DNA of 64,000 nucleotides. It comes from Oscillibacter sp. PC13. Lineage in GTDB: Bacteria > Bacillota > Clostridia > Oscillospirales > Oscillospiraceae. The stretch is taken from NCBI RefSeq assembly GCF_900115635.1, contig NZ_FOXE01000008.1, forward strand, positions 1-64,000. Reading direction: 5' to 3'. The translations under genes and the position numbers were made by a program. This document shows positions 25,296 through 33,953 of the stretch, one piece after another. The notes under the pieces are model-generated. The model did not search any database and had not been told where the DNA came from. It saw only the letters and a program-made list of their open reading frames with translations. Position 1 is the stretch's first letter. Each line of letters opens with the position of its first letter.

Positions 25296-27245
25296 ATGCC
25301 CCATATCCAACAACTAGAATCTCATGTTGCCGATCTCATTGCTGCCGGCGAGGTGGTGGAGCGGCCCGCCAGTGTGGTGAAGGAACTGGTGGAAAATGCT
25401 GTGGACGCCGGAGCCACCGCTGTGGTGGTGGAAATCCAGCGGGGCGGCATGGGACTGATTCGGCTGACGGACAACGGCTGCGGCATTGCCGCGCCGGAGC
25501 TGCCCACTGCCTTTCTCCGCCACGCCACCTCTAAACTCCGCACGGAGGCGGATTTGGGGAAAATCGGAACCCTTGGGTTCCGGGGTGAGGCATTGGCAGC
25601 CATCTCCGCTGTCAGCCGCACGGACATCCTGACCCGTACGGCTGCGGCTTCCACAGGGGCAGCCCTCCATCTGGAAGGCGGCGTCCCCGGTCCGGTGGAG
25701 GAGGCCGGCGCCCCGGAGGGGACCACGATCATCGTGCGGGATCTGTTTTACAACACGCCTGCCCGGCTGAAGTTCATGAAGAAGGACACGGCAGAGACGG
25801 CGGCGGTCAACGGGCTGATGCAGCACCTGGCCCTCAGCCATCCGGATATCTCCTTTAAATTTATCAAAGATGGAGTGGAAGCACTCCACACCCCCGGCGA
25901 CGGGAAATTGGTTTCCGCGGTTTATGCGGCCCTGGGCCGGGAGTTTGCCCGGGGGCTGGTGGCTGTGGACGGCCGGGGCGGCGAGGTGGCGGTCTCCGGC
26001 TTTGTGACGGCCCCCCTGATGGGCCGGGGATCCCGATCCATGCAGACCTTTTTCGTCAACGGCCGGTATATCAAGTCCCAGCTGCTGACGGCGGCTCTGG
26101 AGGAGGGGTACCGCAACCAGATGATGAAGGGGAAATTCCCCGGCTGCGTCCTGTCCGTCACCGTGCCGGTGACGGCGGTGGATGTAAATGTCCATCCGGC
26201 GAAGACTGTGGTGAAATTTGCCAGAGAACATGATGTGTTTGAAGCGGTGTACCACACGGTGCTGGACGCACTGGATGCCGACCGGGTGCCGCAGACGACG
26301 CCGAAGGCGGCGGAGACAGGGAAGGTGCGGCAGGACTTTTTTCAGACCATGGATGTCGGAACCTTCCGACAGCGGCAGGGAACCGCCCCGGCACCTGTTC
26401 CCCCTGCGTCCAGGCCCGCACCGCCCAAGTCTGACACACCCGCATCTTCCGGCTGGAATACAGAGTGGAAAACCCATGCGAAGGTGGCGGACAGCGTACC
26501 TGCGGCGGCTTTTTACCAGGAACGGCGGGAGATGCCGCCGAGGACGGCGCCGCCGGCCTTTGCGGTTGCCTCTCCGGCGGCTGCGGAAGTGCCGAAGCCT
26601 GAGCGTCCCTTTGTCCCGGCGATTCCGCTGCCCCAGGCGGCGCTGGATTTGCCGGAGCAGCAAACGATTCAGCCGCCACAGGAGGCGCCCTGGCGGATTG
26701 CGGGGGAAATTTTGCATACCTACATCGTCTGCGAGGCAGAGGATGCCGCCGTATGGCTGATTGATAAACACGCCGCCCATGAACGAGTCAATTTTGACCG
26801 GCTTCAGGCGGCCCAGGAGCCCCCCATGCGGCAGACCCTGCTGCAGCCGGTGGCGGCGGAGCTGGGCCGGGAGGATGCGGCGCTGCTGCTGGAGAGCCTG
26901 CCGCTTTTGGAGCAGTTCGGTTTTGCCTGCGAGGATTTTGGCGACGGCACTGTTTTGGTGCGGGAGATCCCGGCGGACATTGACGCTGCGGATACGGCGG
27001 CCACGCTGGAGGAAATTGCAGAGGATCTGCGGACAGGCCGCTCCCTCTCGGAGCGGCGGGAAAACCTGCTGCACACCATGGCGTGCAAGGCCGCCATCAA
27101 GGGCGGCTGGACCAGCGATCCGGCGGAGTTGCGGGTACTGGTGGACAAGGTGCAGAGCGGAGAGGTGAAGTACTGCCCCCACGGCCGCCCGGTGGCGGTG
27201 AAGCTGACAAAGCACGAGCTGGAGAAGATGTTCAAGCGGGCGTAA
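25296..27245 (+). CDS. mutL: DNA mismatch repair protein MutL
   Basis: GHKL ATPase that couples MutS to strand nicking. It has 649 residues. The N-terminal ATPase motifs are VVKELVENAVDAGA, LTDNGCGI and GFRGEALAAIS. A Pro/Ala-rich linker (about 340-450) follows, then a C-terminal domain with the endonuclease-type motif DKHAAHERVNFDRL, as in species lacking MutH. The ATG at 25296 follows AAAGGAAGGG. It lies 140 bp after the preceding gene; no clear promoter was found there. Confidence 0.97.
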   Translation: MPHIQQLESHVADLIAAGEVVERPASVVKELVENAVDAGATAVVVEIQRGGMGLIRLTDNGCGIAAPELPTAFLRHATSKLRTEADLGKIGTLGFRGEALAAISAVSRTDILTRTAAASTGAALHLEGGVPGPVEEAGAPEGTTIIVRDLFYNTPARLKFMKKDTAETAAVNGLMQHLALSHPDISFKFIKDGVEALHTPGDGKLVSAVYAALGREFARGLVAVDGRGGEVAVSGFVTAPLMGRGSRSMQTFFVNGRYIKSQLLTAALEEGYRNQMMKGKFPGCVLSVTVPVTAVDVNVHPAKTVVKFAREHDVFEAVYHTVLDALDADRVPQTTPKAAETGKVRQDFFQTMDVGTFRQRQGTAPAPVPPASRPAPPKSDTPASSGWNTEWKTHAKVADSVPAAAFYQERREMPPRTAPPAFAVASPAAAEVPKPERPFVPAIPLPQAALDLPEQQTIQPPQEAPWRIAGEILHTYIVCEAEDAAVWLIDKHAAHERVNFDRLQAAQEPPMRQTLLQPVAAELGREDAALLLESLPLLEQFGFACEDFGDGTVLVREIPADIDAADTAATLEEIAEDLRTGRSLSERRENLLHTMACKAAIKGGWTSDPAELRVLVDKVQSGEVKYCPHGRPVAVKLTKHELEKMFKRA

Positions 27246-27284
27246 ATTTTGCTTGAACACTTGAATAAAAGAAGGCGTGTTTAT

Positions 27285-27476
27285 ATGAAGGATGGAAAGC
27301 GGTTTGTTCGTATTCTCAAAGAGTCTCAGTGGGGCGATGTCAGTGAGATCTGGGTGGATCGGGAGACCGGCGTCAATTACTTCCTTCAGTCATACGGCAA
27401 TGTGGGCTGCGGCCTGACGCCTCTGCTGGATCGGGAGGGAAAGCCGGTCATTACCGAGATTTTTGACGAGGAGTAA
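27285..27476 (+). CDS. DUF6440-type small protein (63 aa)
   Basis: A 63-residue protein: MKDGKRFVRILKESQWGD, then EIWVDRETGVNYF, and GLTPLLDREGKPVITE. The pattern matches my recollection of DUF6440, a family of short Clostridia proteins of unknown function. The chosen ATG lies about 12 bases after AGAAGG, and an in-frame TTG at 27249 is less likely. It sits between mutL and an azoreductase-like gene, four bases before the latter. Confidence 0.65.
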   Translation: MKDGKRFVRILKESQWGDVSEIWVDRETGVNYFLQSYGNVGCGLTPLLDREGKPVITEIFDEE

Positions 27477-27479
27477 ATC

Positions 27480-28070
27480 ATGAGATTGCTATTTGTGGAC
27501 AGCTGCATCAGCCAGCGGGGAGACCAGTCCCGCACCCGCGCGCTGGCGAATGCATTTCTGGAGACTTTTTTGGAGACGCACCCGGGCGCCCAAGTAGAGC
27601 GTGTGGCGTTGGAACAGATGAACCTGCAGCCGTTTGACGAGCGGATGCTGAACGAGCGGGCGGCGCTTGCCAAGGCCGGGGATTTTCGCGCGCCGGTATT
27701 TGATCTGGCCCGCCAATTCCGGGAAGCTGACGCCGTTCTGGTGGCGGCGCCCTTCTGGGATCTGAGCTTTCCGGCCATGCTGCGGATTTACATCGAACAC
27801 ATCTCCGTTGTTGGGCTGACCTATCACTATGATGCGGAGGGCTGCCATGGGGACTGCAGAGCCGCCACGCTGACGTATCTGACCTCCGGCGGCGATGCGG
27901 AGCAGGCGGAGAGCCTGGGGATTCTGCACTGGAAACAGCTTAGCTCCATGTTCGGCATTCCGCGGTTTGATGATGTGTTTGCCAGCGGGCTGGATTTGGA
28001 TCCCGGGAAAGCGGAGGAGCTGGTGGCAGCTGCCTGCCGGCGGGCCAGCCGGCTTGCAGAAGCGCTCTGA
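27480..28070 (+). CDS. Flavodoxin-fold NAD(P)H oxidoreductase, azoreductase-like
   Basis: A 196-residue protein of the FMN-dependent NADH-azoreductase/NQO group. The start MRLLFVDSCISQRGDQSRTRALA provides the FMN phosphate loop, and the middle motif VAAPFWDLSFPAMLRIYIEH is typical of AzoR-like proteins. It would reduce quinones, azo dyes or similar acceptors using bound FMN. It begins four bases after the small DUF6440-like gene and is followed by miaA after 16 bp. Confidence 0.87.
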   Translation: MRLLFVDSCISQRGDQSRTRALANAFLETFLETHPGAQVERVALEQMNLQPFDERMLNERAALAKAGDFRAPVFDLARQFREADAVLVAAPFWDLSFPAMLRIYIEHISVVGLTYHYDAEGCHGDCRAATLTYLTSGGDAEQAESLGILHWKQLSSMFGIPRFDDVFASGLDLDPGKAEELVAAACRRASRLAEAL

Positions 28071-28086
28071 TGGAATGGAGGCGTCC

Positions 28087-29037
28087 ATGGCACCGAAGAT
28101 TGTCTGTGTGGTAGGCCCTACGGCCTGCGGAAAAACGAAACTGGGGGTTCTGCTGGCGCAGAAATACAACGGCGAGATTGTCTCTGCAGACTCCATGCAG
28201 ATTTACCGCGGGATGGTAATCGGCACCGCTGCCCCAAGGCCGGAGGAGATGGACGGGATTCCCCACCACATGGTGGGTGTGGCGGATCCGGCAGAGCAGT
28301 GGTCTGCCGCCCGGTATGCCCAGGCCGCCATTCCAATTGTGGATGACATTTTGGCCCGGGGAAAACTGCCCATCCTGGTGGGTGGCACCGGGCTCTGGCT
28401 GGACGCGGTGGTCCGTGGCCACGGCTTTGCAGCCGGACACGCCGGCGGAGCTGTCCGGCAGGAATTGCAGCGCCGCCTGGAGCAGGAGGGAATGGAACCG
28501 CTGCTTTCCGAATTGCGCCAGGTGGATCCAGCGGCGGCGGCCCGCCTTCATCCGGCGGATGAAAAGAGAATTCTCCGGGCGCTGGAGGTCTACCGGGAGA
28601 CGGGGAAGACCATCACGGAACACAACCGGGAGACCCGGGAGCTGCCGCCGCGGTATGACGCGGTGTGGATTGGCCTGCAGTTTGCGGATCGGGCTGATAT
28701 GAAAGCCCTGATTGATCGGCGGGTGGATCAAATGGTGGGGGATGGGCTGCTGGCAGAGGTACGGGAACTTCTTCAAAAGGGCCTGCCCCGAAACGCCACG
28801 GCCCTGCAGGCCATTGGATATAAAGAATTTCTGAGCGTGCTGGAGGGTGCCTCCACAGAGGAAGAGGCCATTGAAGAAGTAAAGCTTCGATCCCGACAGT
28901 ACGCCAAGCGGCAGTTGACCTGGCTGCGAAGAAATCCGGATGTCCATTGGCTCTGGTGGGAAAAAGACCGTAATTTTGCGCGGGCCCTACAGATTTCGAC
29001 GGAAATCCTGGCCAATGCTGGCGTATCCTTACGCTAG
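28087..29037 (+). CDS. miaA: tRNA dimethylallyltransferase
   Basis: Transfers a dimethylallyl group to A37 of tRNAs, producing the substrate for MiaB. It has 316 residues. The P-loop GPTACGKT is near the N-terminus, followed by DSMQIYRGM, GTGLWLDAVV and the RQYAKRQLTWLRR segment. The ATG at 28087 is preferred over an in-frame ATG at 28075 because GGAGG lies 5 bases upstream of the former. hfq follows, as in many bacteria. Its stop is TAG. Confidence 0.97.
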   Translation: MAPKIVCVVGPTACGKTKLGVLLAQKYNGEIVSADSMQIYRGMVIGTAAPRPEEMDGIPHHMVGVADPAEQWSAARYAQAAIPIVDDILARGKLPILVGGTGLWLDAVVRGHGFAAGHAGGAVRQELQRRLEQEGMEPLLSELRQVDPAAAARLHPADEKRILRALEVYRETGKTITEHNRETRELPPRYDAVWIGLQFADRADMKALIDRRVDQMVGDGLLAEVRELLQKGLPRNATALQAIGYKEFLSVLEGASTEEEAIEEVKLRSRQYAKRQLTWLRRNPDVHWLWWEKDRNFARALQISTEILANAGVSLR

Positions 29038-29094
29038 GCGGGCGGCAGGAATAGATATCGTCCGACCGAAAAGACATAAAGGAGCGGACGAATC

Positions 29095-29319
29095 ATGCAA
29101 ACAAAAGCAAACTTACAGGACCTGTTTCTCCTCCGGGCAAAACGGGATAAGCTGCCCGTCACCATGTTTTTAATGAACGGGTTCCAGATGCGGGGCACAA
29201 TTACGGGGTTTGACGCCTTTGTGGTGGTGCTGGACAGCGAAGGTAGGCAGCAAATCATATACAAGCACGCCATTTCAACAATTGCGCCGGTGCGGCCGGT
29301 GAGCCTGGAAGAGGCGTGA
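29095..29319 (+). CDS. hfq: RNA chaperone Hfq
   Basis: Sm-like hexameric protein that binds A- and U-rich RNA. It has 74 residues. Sm1 motif NGFQMRGTITGFDAFVVVL and Sm2 IYKHAISTIAP are both intact. It starts with AAAGGAGCG upstream, 57 bp after miaA. The C-terminal tail is short, as in Gram-positive Hfq. Confidence 0.97.
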   Translation: MQTKANLQDLFLLRAKRDKLPVTMFLMNGFQMRGTITGFDAFVVVLDSEGRQQIIYKHAISTIAPVRPVSLEEA

Positions 29320-29396
29320 GCTTGCCTGCATCCTGTCCGGACCGTATACATCCTGGACTATGGAGACAGATACAGAAGAGATAGAAGAGGTATCCC

Positions 29397-30674
29397 ATGA
29401 AAAACAGCTCCATTGGAACAAAGCTTCTGCTGGCGGCGGTGACCCTGGCAATCCTGGCGTATTTCGGGATGCAGGGGCTGCGCTACTTCGGCGACCCGCT
29501 GACCACAACGCTGGCGTATTCGTATCAGGTGGAAGAGAGTGTGGACCTCTCCGGCTATGTGGTGCGGGACGAGCAGGTGCTGCCGGATGACAGCACCAGC
29601 GGCCTGCTGCGTCTGCAGAGGACGGAGGGGGAGCGTATCAGTGCCGGGGGCGTGGTGGCCACGGTCTATGCAGACCAGGCGTCCCTGGACCGGCAGAATG
29701 AGATGGATGCACTGCAGACCCGGATTGAGCAGCTTCAATATGCGGAGGAAGCGGCGCTGGGATCAGAAGTGTCGCTCAAGCTGGACAACCAGATTATGCA
29801 GAGCATTCTGGATTTTCGAAGCGATCTGACGGCGGACCGCCTGGACAGGGCGGAAGCGCATGGTTCAACGCTCCGCTCCCTTGTCCTGAAACGGGACTAT
29901 ACTTATACGGACACGGCGGATTTAACGGGACAAATTACCGAACTGCAAACGCAGCTGAAGACACTGCAGTCCCAGGCTGCTGCCTCCACCCGCCGGATTA
30001 CGGCACCGAAATCCGGGCTGTATTCCGCAGTGGTGGATGGGTATGAGACTGTGCTGACGCCGGCCACCCTGGAAACCTTGACGCCCAGCCAGCTTGATGC
30101 ACTGACGCCGGACGAGGCGGTACGATCCGAGGCCGGGAAACTGATTCTTGGAGATGCATGGTATTATGCTGTGGCAATGGATGCAGAAGAGGCGGCGCTT
30201 CTGCAGGAGCAGGGGCAGCTGACGCTGCGGTTTTCCAAGAGCGTGGAGCGTGATCTGTCTGTTGCTGTCTCCGCAGTGGGACCAGAGGAAAACGGCCAGG
30301 TGGTGACGGTGTTTCGCGGAAAGACGTACCTCCCGCAGCTGACTCTGCTGCGCCAGCAGAGCGCCGAGATTATCCTGCGGGAAATTGAGGGAATCCGGGT
30401 GCCGAAGGAAGCACTGCGGGCGGAGAAGGTCAGTATCAACGAGGATGGCAGCCGTACGGTAACCGAACAAACCGGCATCTACTGTGTGGTTGGCGCCGAG
30501 GCTCGGTTTAAGCCGGTGAAGGTACTGTATAACGGCGATGGCTTTGTCCTGGTACGATCCACGCTGGAGGATTTGGCGGATATCACCGCCGTCCAGGAAA
30601 AGACCCGCCTTCGCCCCGGCGACGAGGTGATTATCACAGCCAACGACTTGTATGACGGAAAAGTTGTGGGATAA
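29397..30674 (+). CDS. HlyD-like membrane-anchored adaptor protein
   Basis: A 425-residue protein with one N-terminal transmembrane helix (about 8-26), a biotinyl-lipoyl-like beta region (SVDLSGYVVRDEQVL, then EGERISAGGVVATVYADQ), a coiled-coil hairpin (about 95-200) and a C-terminal beta domain (GDEVIITANDLYDGKVVG). This is the architecture of periplasmic-adaptor/HlyD proteins. In Clostridia such genes commonly precede yggS and sepF, so a cell-division or envelope role is as likely as efflux. No transporter partner is adjacent. Confidence 0.78.
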   Translation: MKNSSIGTKLLLAAVTLAILAYFGMQGLRYFGDPLTTTLAYSYQVEESVDLSGYVVRDEQVLPDDSTSGLLRLQRTEGERISAGGVVATVYADQASLDRQNEMDALQTRIEQLQYAEEAALGSEVSLKLDNQIMQSILDFRSDLTADRLDRAEAHGSTLRSLVLKRDYTYTDTADLTGQITELQTQLKTLQSQAAASTRRITAPKSGLYSAVVDGYETVLTPATLETLTPSQLDALTPDEAVRSEAGKLILGDAWYYAVAMDAEEAALLQEQGQLTLRFSKSVERDLSVAVSAVGPEENGQVVTVFRGKTYLPQLTLLRQQSAEIILREIEGIRVPKEALRAEKVSINEDGSRTVTEQTGIYCVVGAEARFKPVKVLYNGDGFVLVRSTLEDLADITAVQEKTRLRPGDEVIITANDLYDGKVVG

Positions 30675-30844
30675 ACAGGCAGCTGGGGGAGAACTATACG
30701 GGGAATTCAGCAGCCGTTTTGCCGGCGGGGAAAACCCTTGAGCTGAAGCGGCTTTGCCTGACCAGCTGCGTAAAATGCAGAGTCTCCGCCCGAAGAATTC
30801 GGCGGGGCCCGAGAGAAAATCAAGAAAAGGAAGTCGGAAAGCAT

Positions 30845-31540
30845 ATGTCCATTGCAGAAAACATTGCCAGAGTAAGGGCGAACATGGCCGAGGCCGCCCG
30901 GGAGAGCGGCCGGAATCCCGATGACATCCTGCTGGTGGGCGCCAGCAAGATGAACGATACCGCTGCCTGCCGGGAGGCTGTCGCCGCTGGAATTGACGCA
31001 CTGGGGGAGAACCGGGTGCAGGAGATGGTCCAGAAACTGGCGGAGAACGCCTATGAAGGGGCTCCGCTGCATTTTATCGGCCATCTGCAGCGAAACAAGG
31101 TCAAGCAGGTGGTGGGCCGCGTGGCGCTGATCCAGTCTGTGGGATCTTTGGAGCTGCTGGAGGAGATCGAAAAGGTTGCCGCCGCCCGGGAACTCACACA
31201 GGACATTCTGTTGGAGGTGAACATTGGCCGGGAGGAGGCCAAAAGCGGCTTTTTTTCTGAAAATTTGACCGCCGCTGCGGAAGCGGCCTTGGCCAAATCC
31301 CATATCGGGGTGCGGGGTATCATGACCATTCCCCCTGCAGATGCGGACCGGGAGGAAAATATGCGGTATTTTCAGGAAGTTCAGGCACTTTATGTTGACA
31401 TCAATACAAAATTGTTCCATAATAAATTAGAATATCTGTCCATGGGCATGAGCGGCGACTATGCGGATGCCATCCGCTGCGGCGCCACGATGGTCCGGGT
31501 GGGTTCCGCTATTTTTGGTGCCCGCCACTATCACGAATGA
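30845..31540 (+). CDS. YggS-family PLP-binding homeostasis protein
   Basis: A 231-residue single-domain alanine-racemase-fold protein that binds PLP without known catalysis and affects B6 and amino-acid balance. The PLP Lys is in LVGASKMND. Other family blocks are GENRVQEM, FIGHLQRNK, LSMGMSGDYADAI and VRVGSAIFGAR. The ATG at 30845 has AAGGAAG upstream; the longer frame from 30719 is not conserved. It precedes sepF, the usual Gram-positive order. Confidence 0.95.
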   Translation: MSIAENIARVRANMAEAARESGRNPDDILLVGASKMNDTAACREAVAAGIDALGENRVQEMVQKLAENAYEGAPLHFIGHLQRNKVKQVVGRVALIQSVGSLELLEEIEKVAAARELTQDILLEVNIGREEAKSGFFSENLTAAAEAALAKSHIGVRGIMTIPPADADREENMRYFQEVQALYVDINTKLFHNKLEYLSMGMSGDYADAIRCGATMVRVGSAIFGARHYHE

Positions 31541-31576
31541 ATGCCGGAGCGCTGCTCCGATAGGAGGCTTTGCCGT

Positions 31577-32014
31577 ATGAGCATTTTAGATGAACTGAAG
31601 AAATGGACGCATCCCTATGAGGATGAGGACGAGGAGTACGATGACTTTGAGGAATCGTCTCACCGGGAGCCCGTCTTTGAGGACCGGAAGGCCAAAATCG
31701 AAGACCGCCGAAACAAGGTCGTGAACATCCACGCCACTACCCAGCTGAAGGTGGTATTGGTGAAGCCGGAGCGGTTTGAAAATGCTTCTGAGATTGCCGA
31801 TCACCTGAAGGACAAACGGACAGTGGTACTGAATCTGGAGTCTACCAATAAGGATATTGCCCGGCGCCTGATTGATTTCCTCTCCGGTGTGGCCTATGCC
31901 GGTGAGGGCAAGATTAAAAAGGTTGCCGCCAATACCTATATCATTACGCCCTACCATGTGGATATTGAGGGCGATTTGATTGACGAACTGGAGAACAACG
32001 GCCTCTATTTTTAA
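31577..32014 (+). CDS. sepF: Cell division protein SepF
   Basis: A 145-residue protein that links FtsZ to the membrane at the septum. It has an N-terminal amphipathic stretch (MSILDELKKWTHPY), an acidic linker and the C-terminal SepF fold (VVLVKPERFENASEIADHL, then VVLNLESTNKDIARRLIDFL and GEGKIKKVAANTYIITP). The ATG at 31577 follows TAGGAGG. It is 36 bp after yggS. In Bacillus the genes ylmG and ylmH stand between sepF and divIVA; they are absent here. Confidence 0.96.
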   Translation: MSILDELKKWTHPYEDEDEEYDDFEESSHREPVFEDRKAKIEDRRNKVVNIHATTQLKVVLVKPERFENASEIADHLKDKRTVVLNLESTNKDIARRLIDFLSGVAYAGEGKIKKVAANTYIITPYHVDIEGDLIDELENNGLYF

Positions 32015-32194
32015 CCGGCCTCTGCCCGGCGTCCCAGCGGCTGGCGCCATGCTGGGAGAACGCTTTCGGATAAGGTGGTTTCCAGCTGATGGAATCTTGC
32101 GTAAAAGCCGGAGAATATCGGCCGCTTCGCTTGAATAAGATTTCGTATTGAATTGGGGAATACCGCAGGAATTACATAGGGGGTACATCGCATT

Positions 32195-32902
32195 ATGCTG
32201 ACACCGCAGGAAGTTTCCACCCACGCCTTCACCAAAGCGGTGATGGGCGGGTACAATATGGCTATGGTTGACGAGTTCCTGGATGAACTCACGGATGATT
32301 ACACCGCCCTCTATAAGGAGAACGCGGCGCTGAAAGCGAAGATGAAGGTTCTGGTGGAAAAGGTGGAGGATTACCGTGCCACGGAGGATTCCATGCGCGC
32401 CACGCTTCTGACTGCCCAAAAGATGGCGGACTCCATTGTCCATGAGGCGGAGTCCAAGCGGGATCAGATTTTAAGTCAGGCGGAGGCGGACGCCCAGGCC
32501 AAGATCGGCCGGCTGCAGCAGGAGGTTTCTGCTGCTGAGGAACGCCTGCGGCAGGGTCAGCAGGAATTGGCGCGGTTTATCGCTACCAGCCGGGACATCT
32601 GCGGCCGGGAGCTGCAGTTCTTGGATCAGCTGCCCCAATTGCCGGTGGAACAGCCCGCTCCCGAGGCTGCGCCGGAGGCGGAGCATGAAAAGGTCAGTGA
32701 GATTGAAGAACATGTCATGGCTGCGTTCGGAGAGCAGGAGATCAAGGAGACGCGGGAGCCGGCGCACGAAGAAGCGGCTTCCGCAGAGGACTACCCTGAG
32801 GGGGATCCCTTTGCCAGCGGAGAGGATGATATGACCTCCACCCGCCGCATCAATCTGAACGATTTAAAGTTTGGCCGCAATTATACCGGCGAAAAGGATT
32901 GA
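32195..32902 (+). CDS. divIVA: DivIVA domain protein
   Basis: Coiled-coil scaffold that marks curved membrane at poles and septa. It has 235 residues: an N-terminal DivIVA lipid-binding domain (MLTPQEVSTHAFTKAVMGGY, VDEFLDELTDDY), a long coiled coil to about residue 140, and an acidic, Pro-rich tail ending FGRNYTGEKD. The 180-bp spacer after sepF has no other gene. It is followed by a strong terminator. Confidence 0.94.
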   Translation: MLTPQEVSTHAFTKAVMGGYNMAMVDEFLDELTDDYTALYKENAALKAKMKVLVEKVEDYRATEDSMRATLLTAQKMADSIVHEAESKRDQILSQAEADAQAKIGRLQQEVSAAEERLRQGQQELARFIATSRDICGRELQFLDQLPQLPVEQPAPEAAPEAEHEKVSEIEEHVMAAFGEQEIKETREPAHEEAASAEDYPEGDPFASGEDDMTSTRRINLNDLKFGRNYTGEKD

Positions 32903-32910
32903 ATGTGAGA

Positions 32911-32937
32911 AAAGCGGCTCCTGGGAGCCGCTTTTTT
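32911..32937 (+). terminator. Terminator of the sepF-divIVA unit
   Basis: A 10-bp stem AAAGCGGCTC (32911-32920) with GAGCCGCTTT (32925-32934), loop CTGG, T6. Confidence 0.9.
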
Positions 32938-32961
32938 CCTTAAAAGCACGGAGGAACTGCT

Positions 32962-33843
32962 ATGGAGAGACAGCAGCCCATTGTGGCCTTTTTGTATGAC
33001 TTTGACAAGACGCTCTGCACCACCGACATGCAGGACTACGCCTTTATTCCCAGCCTGGGGATGACCCCGGCGGAGTTCTGGGCGGAGGCCAACGGCTTTG
33101 GCCGCGCCAACCGGATTGACGGCATTTTGGCCTATATGTACACCATGATCCGGGAGGCGGAAAAAAAGCACCTGCCCTTTACCCGGGAAGATCTGGTGGA
33201 AAAGGGAAAGGGCATTGTCCTTTTTCCGGGGGTGGAGAGCTGGTTTGAGCGGATCAATGCCTTCGGTGCGCAGCAGGGCCTTCAGCTGGAGCACTATATC
33301 ATCTCCTCCGGCCTGCGGGAGATTATTGAGGGATCTCCTATCAGCGGTGCCTTTCAGGAGATCTATGCCAGTGAGTTTTACTACAATGAGGACGGTGTTC
33401 CTGTCTGGCCCAAGCTGGCGGTCAACTTTACCGCCAAGACCCAGTTTGTTTACCGAATTAACAAGGGCGTGCTGGATGTGTCCAACGACAAGGATCTGAA
33501 CGCCTCCATGCCGGACGACAGCAAGCGGGTCCCATTTACCAATATGATTTACATGGGAGACGGTCTTTCCGATGTGCCCTGCATGAAGATGATGCGGGCC
33601 TATGGCGGCCAGGCCATCGCCGTGTATCAGGAGAGCAACCGGCTGGGTGTAGAGGATTTGCTGGTCAAGGGTCGGGTGGATTTTATCTTCCCCGCGGATT
33701 ACCGGGAGGGTACCGCCCTGGACGTCACGGTAAAGGACATCCTCCGGAAGATGGCGGTCACAGACCGGCTGTGGGAGGAGAATCTCCAGCAGTTGCGCAG
33801 CATCGGCGGTGATATGCTGCAGGGCCAGGTGGGGTTGTTTTAA
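32962..33843 (+). CDS. HAD-family hydrolase, phosphoserine-phosphatase-like
   Basis: A 293-residue HAD protein. Motif I is DFDKTLCTTD, motif II lies in YIISSGLREII, motif III near PDDSKRVPF and motif IV is YMGDGLSDVPCM. The cap is larger than in SerB. It is transcribed from the terminator-bounded gap after divIVA; the ATG at 32962 follows GGAGGAACT. Substrate unknown. The following gene is separated by a 39-bp palindrome. Confidence 0.85.
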   Translation: MERQQPIVAFLYDFDKTLCTTDMQDYAFIPSLGMTPAEFWAEANGFGRANRIDGILAYMYTMIREAEKKHLPFTREDLVEKGKGIVLFPGVESWFERINAFGAQQGLQLEHYIISSGLREIIEGSPISGAFQEIYASEFYYNEDGVPVWPKLAVNFTAKTQFVYRINKGVLDVSNDKDLNASMPDDSKRVPFTNMIYMGDGLSDVPCMKMMRAYGGQAIAVYQESNRLGVEDLLVKGRVDFIFPADYREGTALDVTVKDILRKMAVTDRLWEENLQQLRSIGGDMLQGQVGLF

Positions 33844-33883
33844 GGCTGGACTGAAAAAACCGCAGAGAAATTCTATGATAAGC

Positions 33884-33924
33884 TTTACACGCCGTATAGT
33901 TTCTGCTAAACTATACGGCGTGTA
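33884..33924 (+). promoter_or_regulatory. 39-bp hyphenated palindrome covering the XRE promoter
   Basis: Arms of 17 bp (33886-33902 and 33908-33924) are exact inverted repeats around CTGCT. TTTACA (33884-33889), 17 bp and TAAACT (33907-33912) lie within it, so the palindrome covers both promoter elements. It is probably an operator; it could also act as a terminator for the HAD gene, but no T-run follows. Confidence 0.75.
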
Positions 33925-33953
33925 TTTATATAAAGACGAGGAGAGAATACTTC

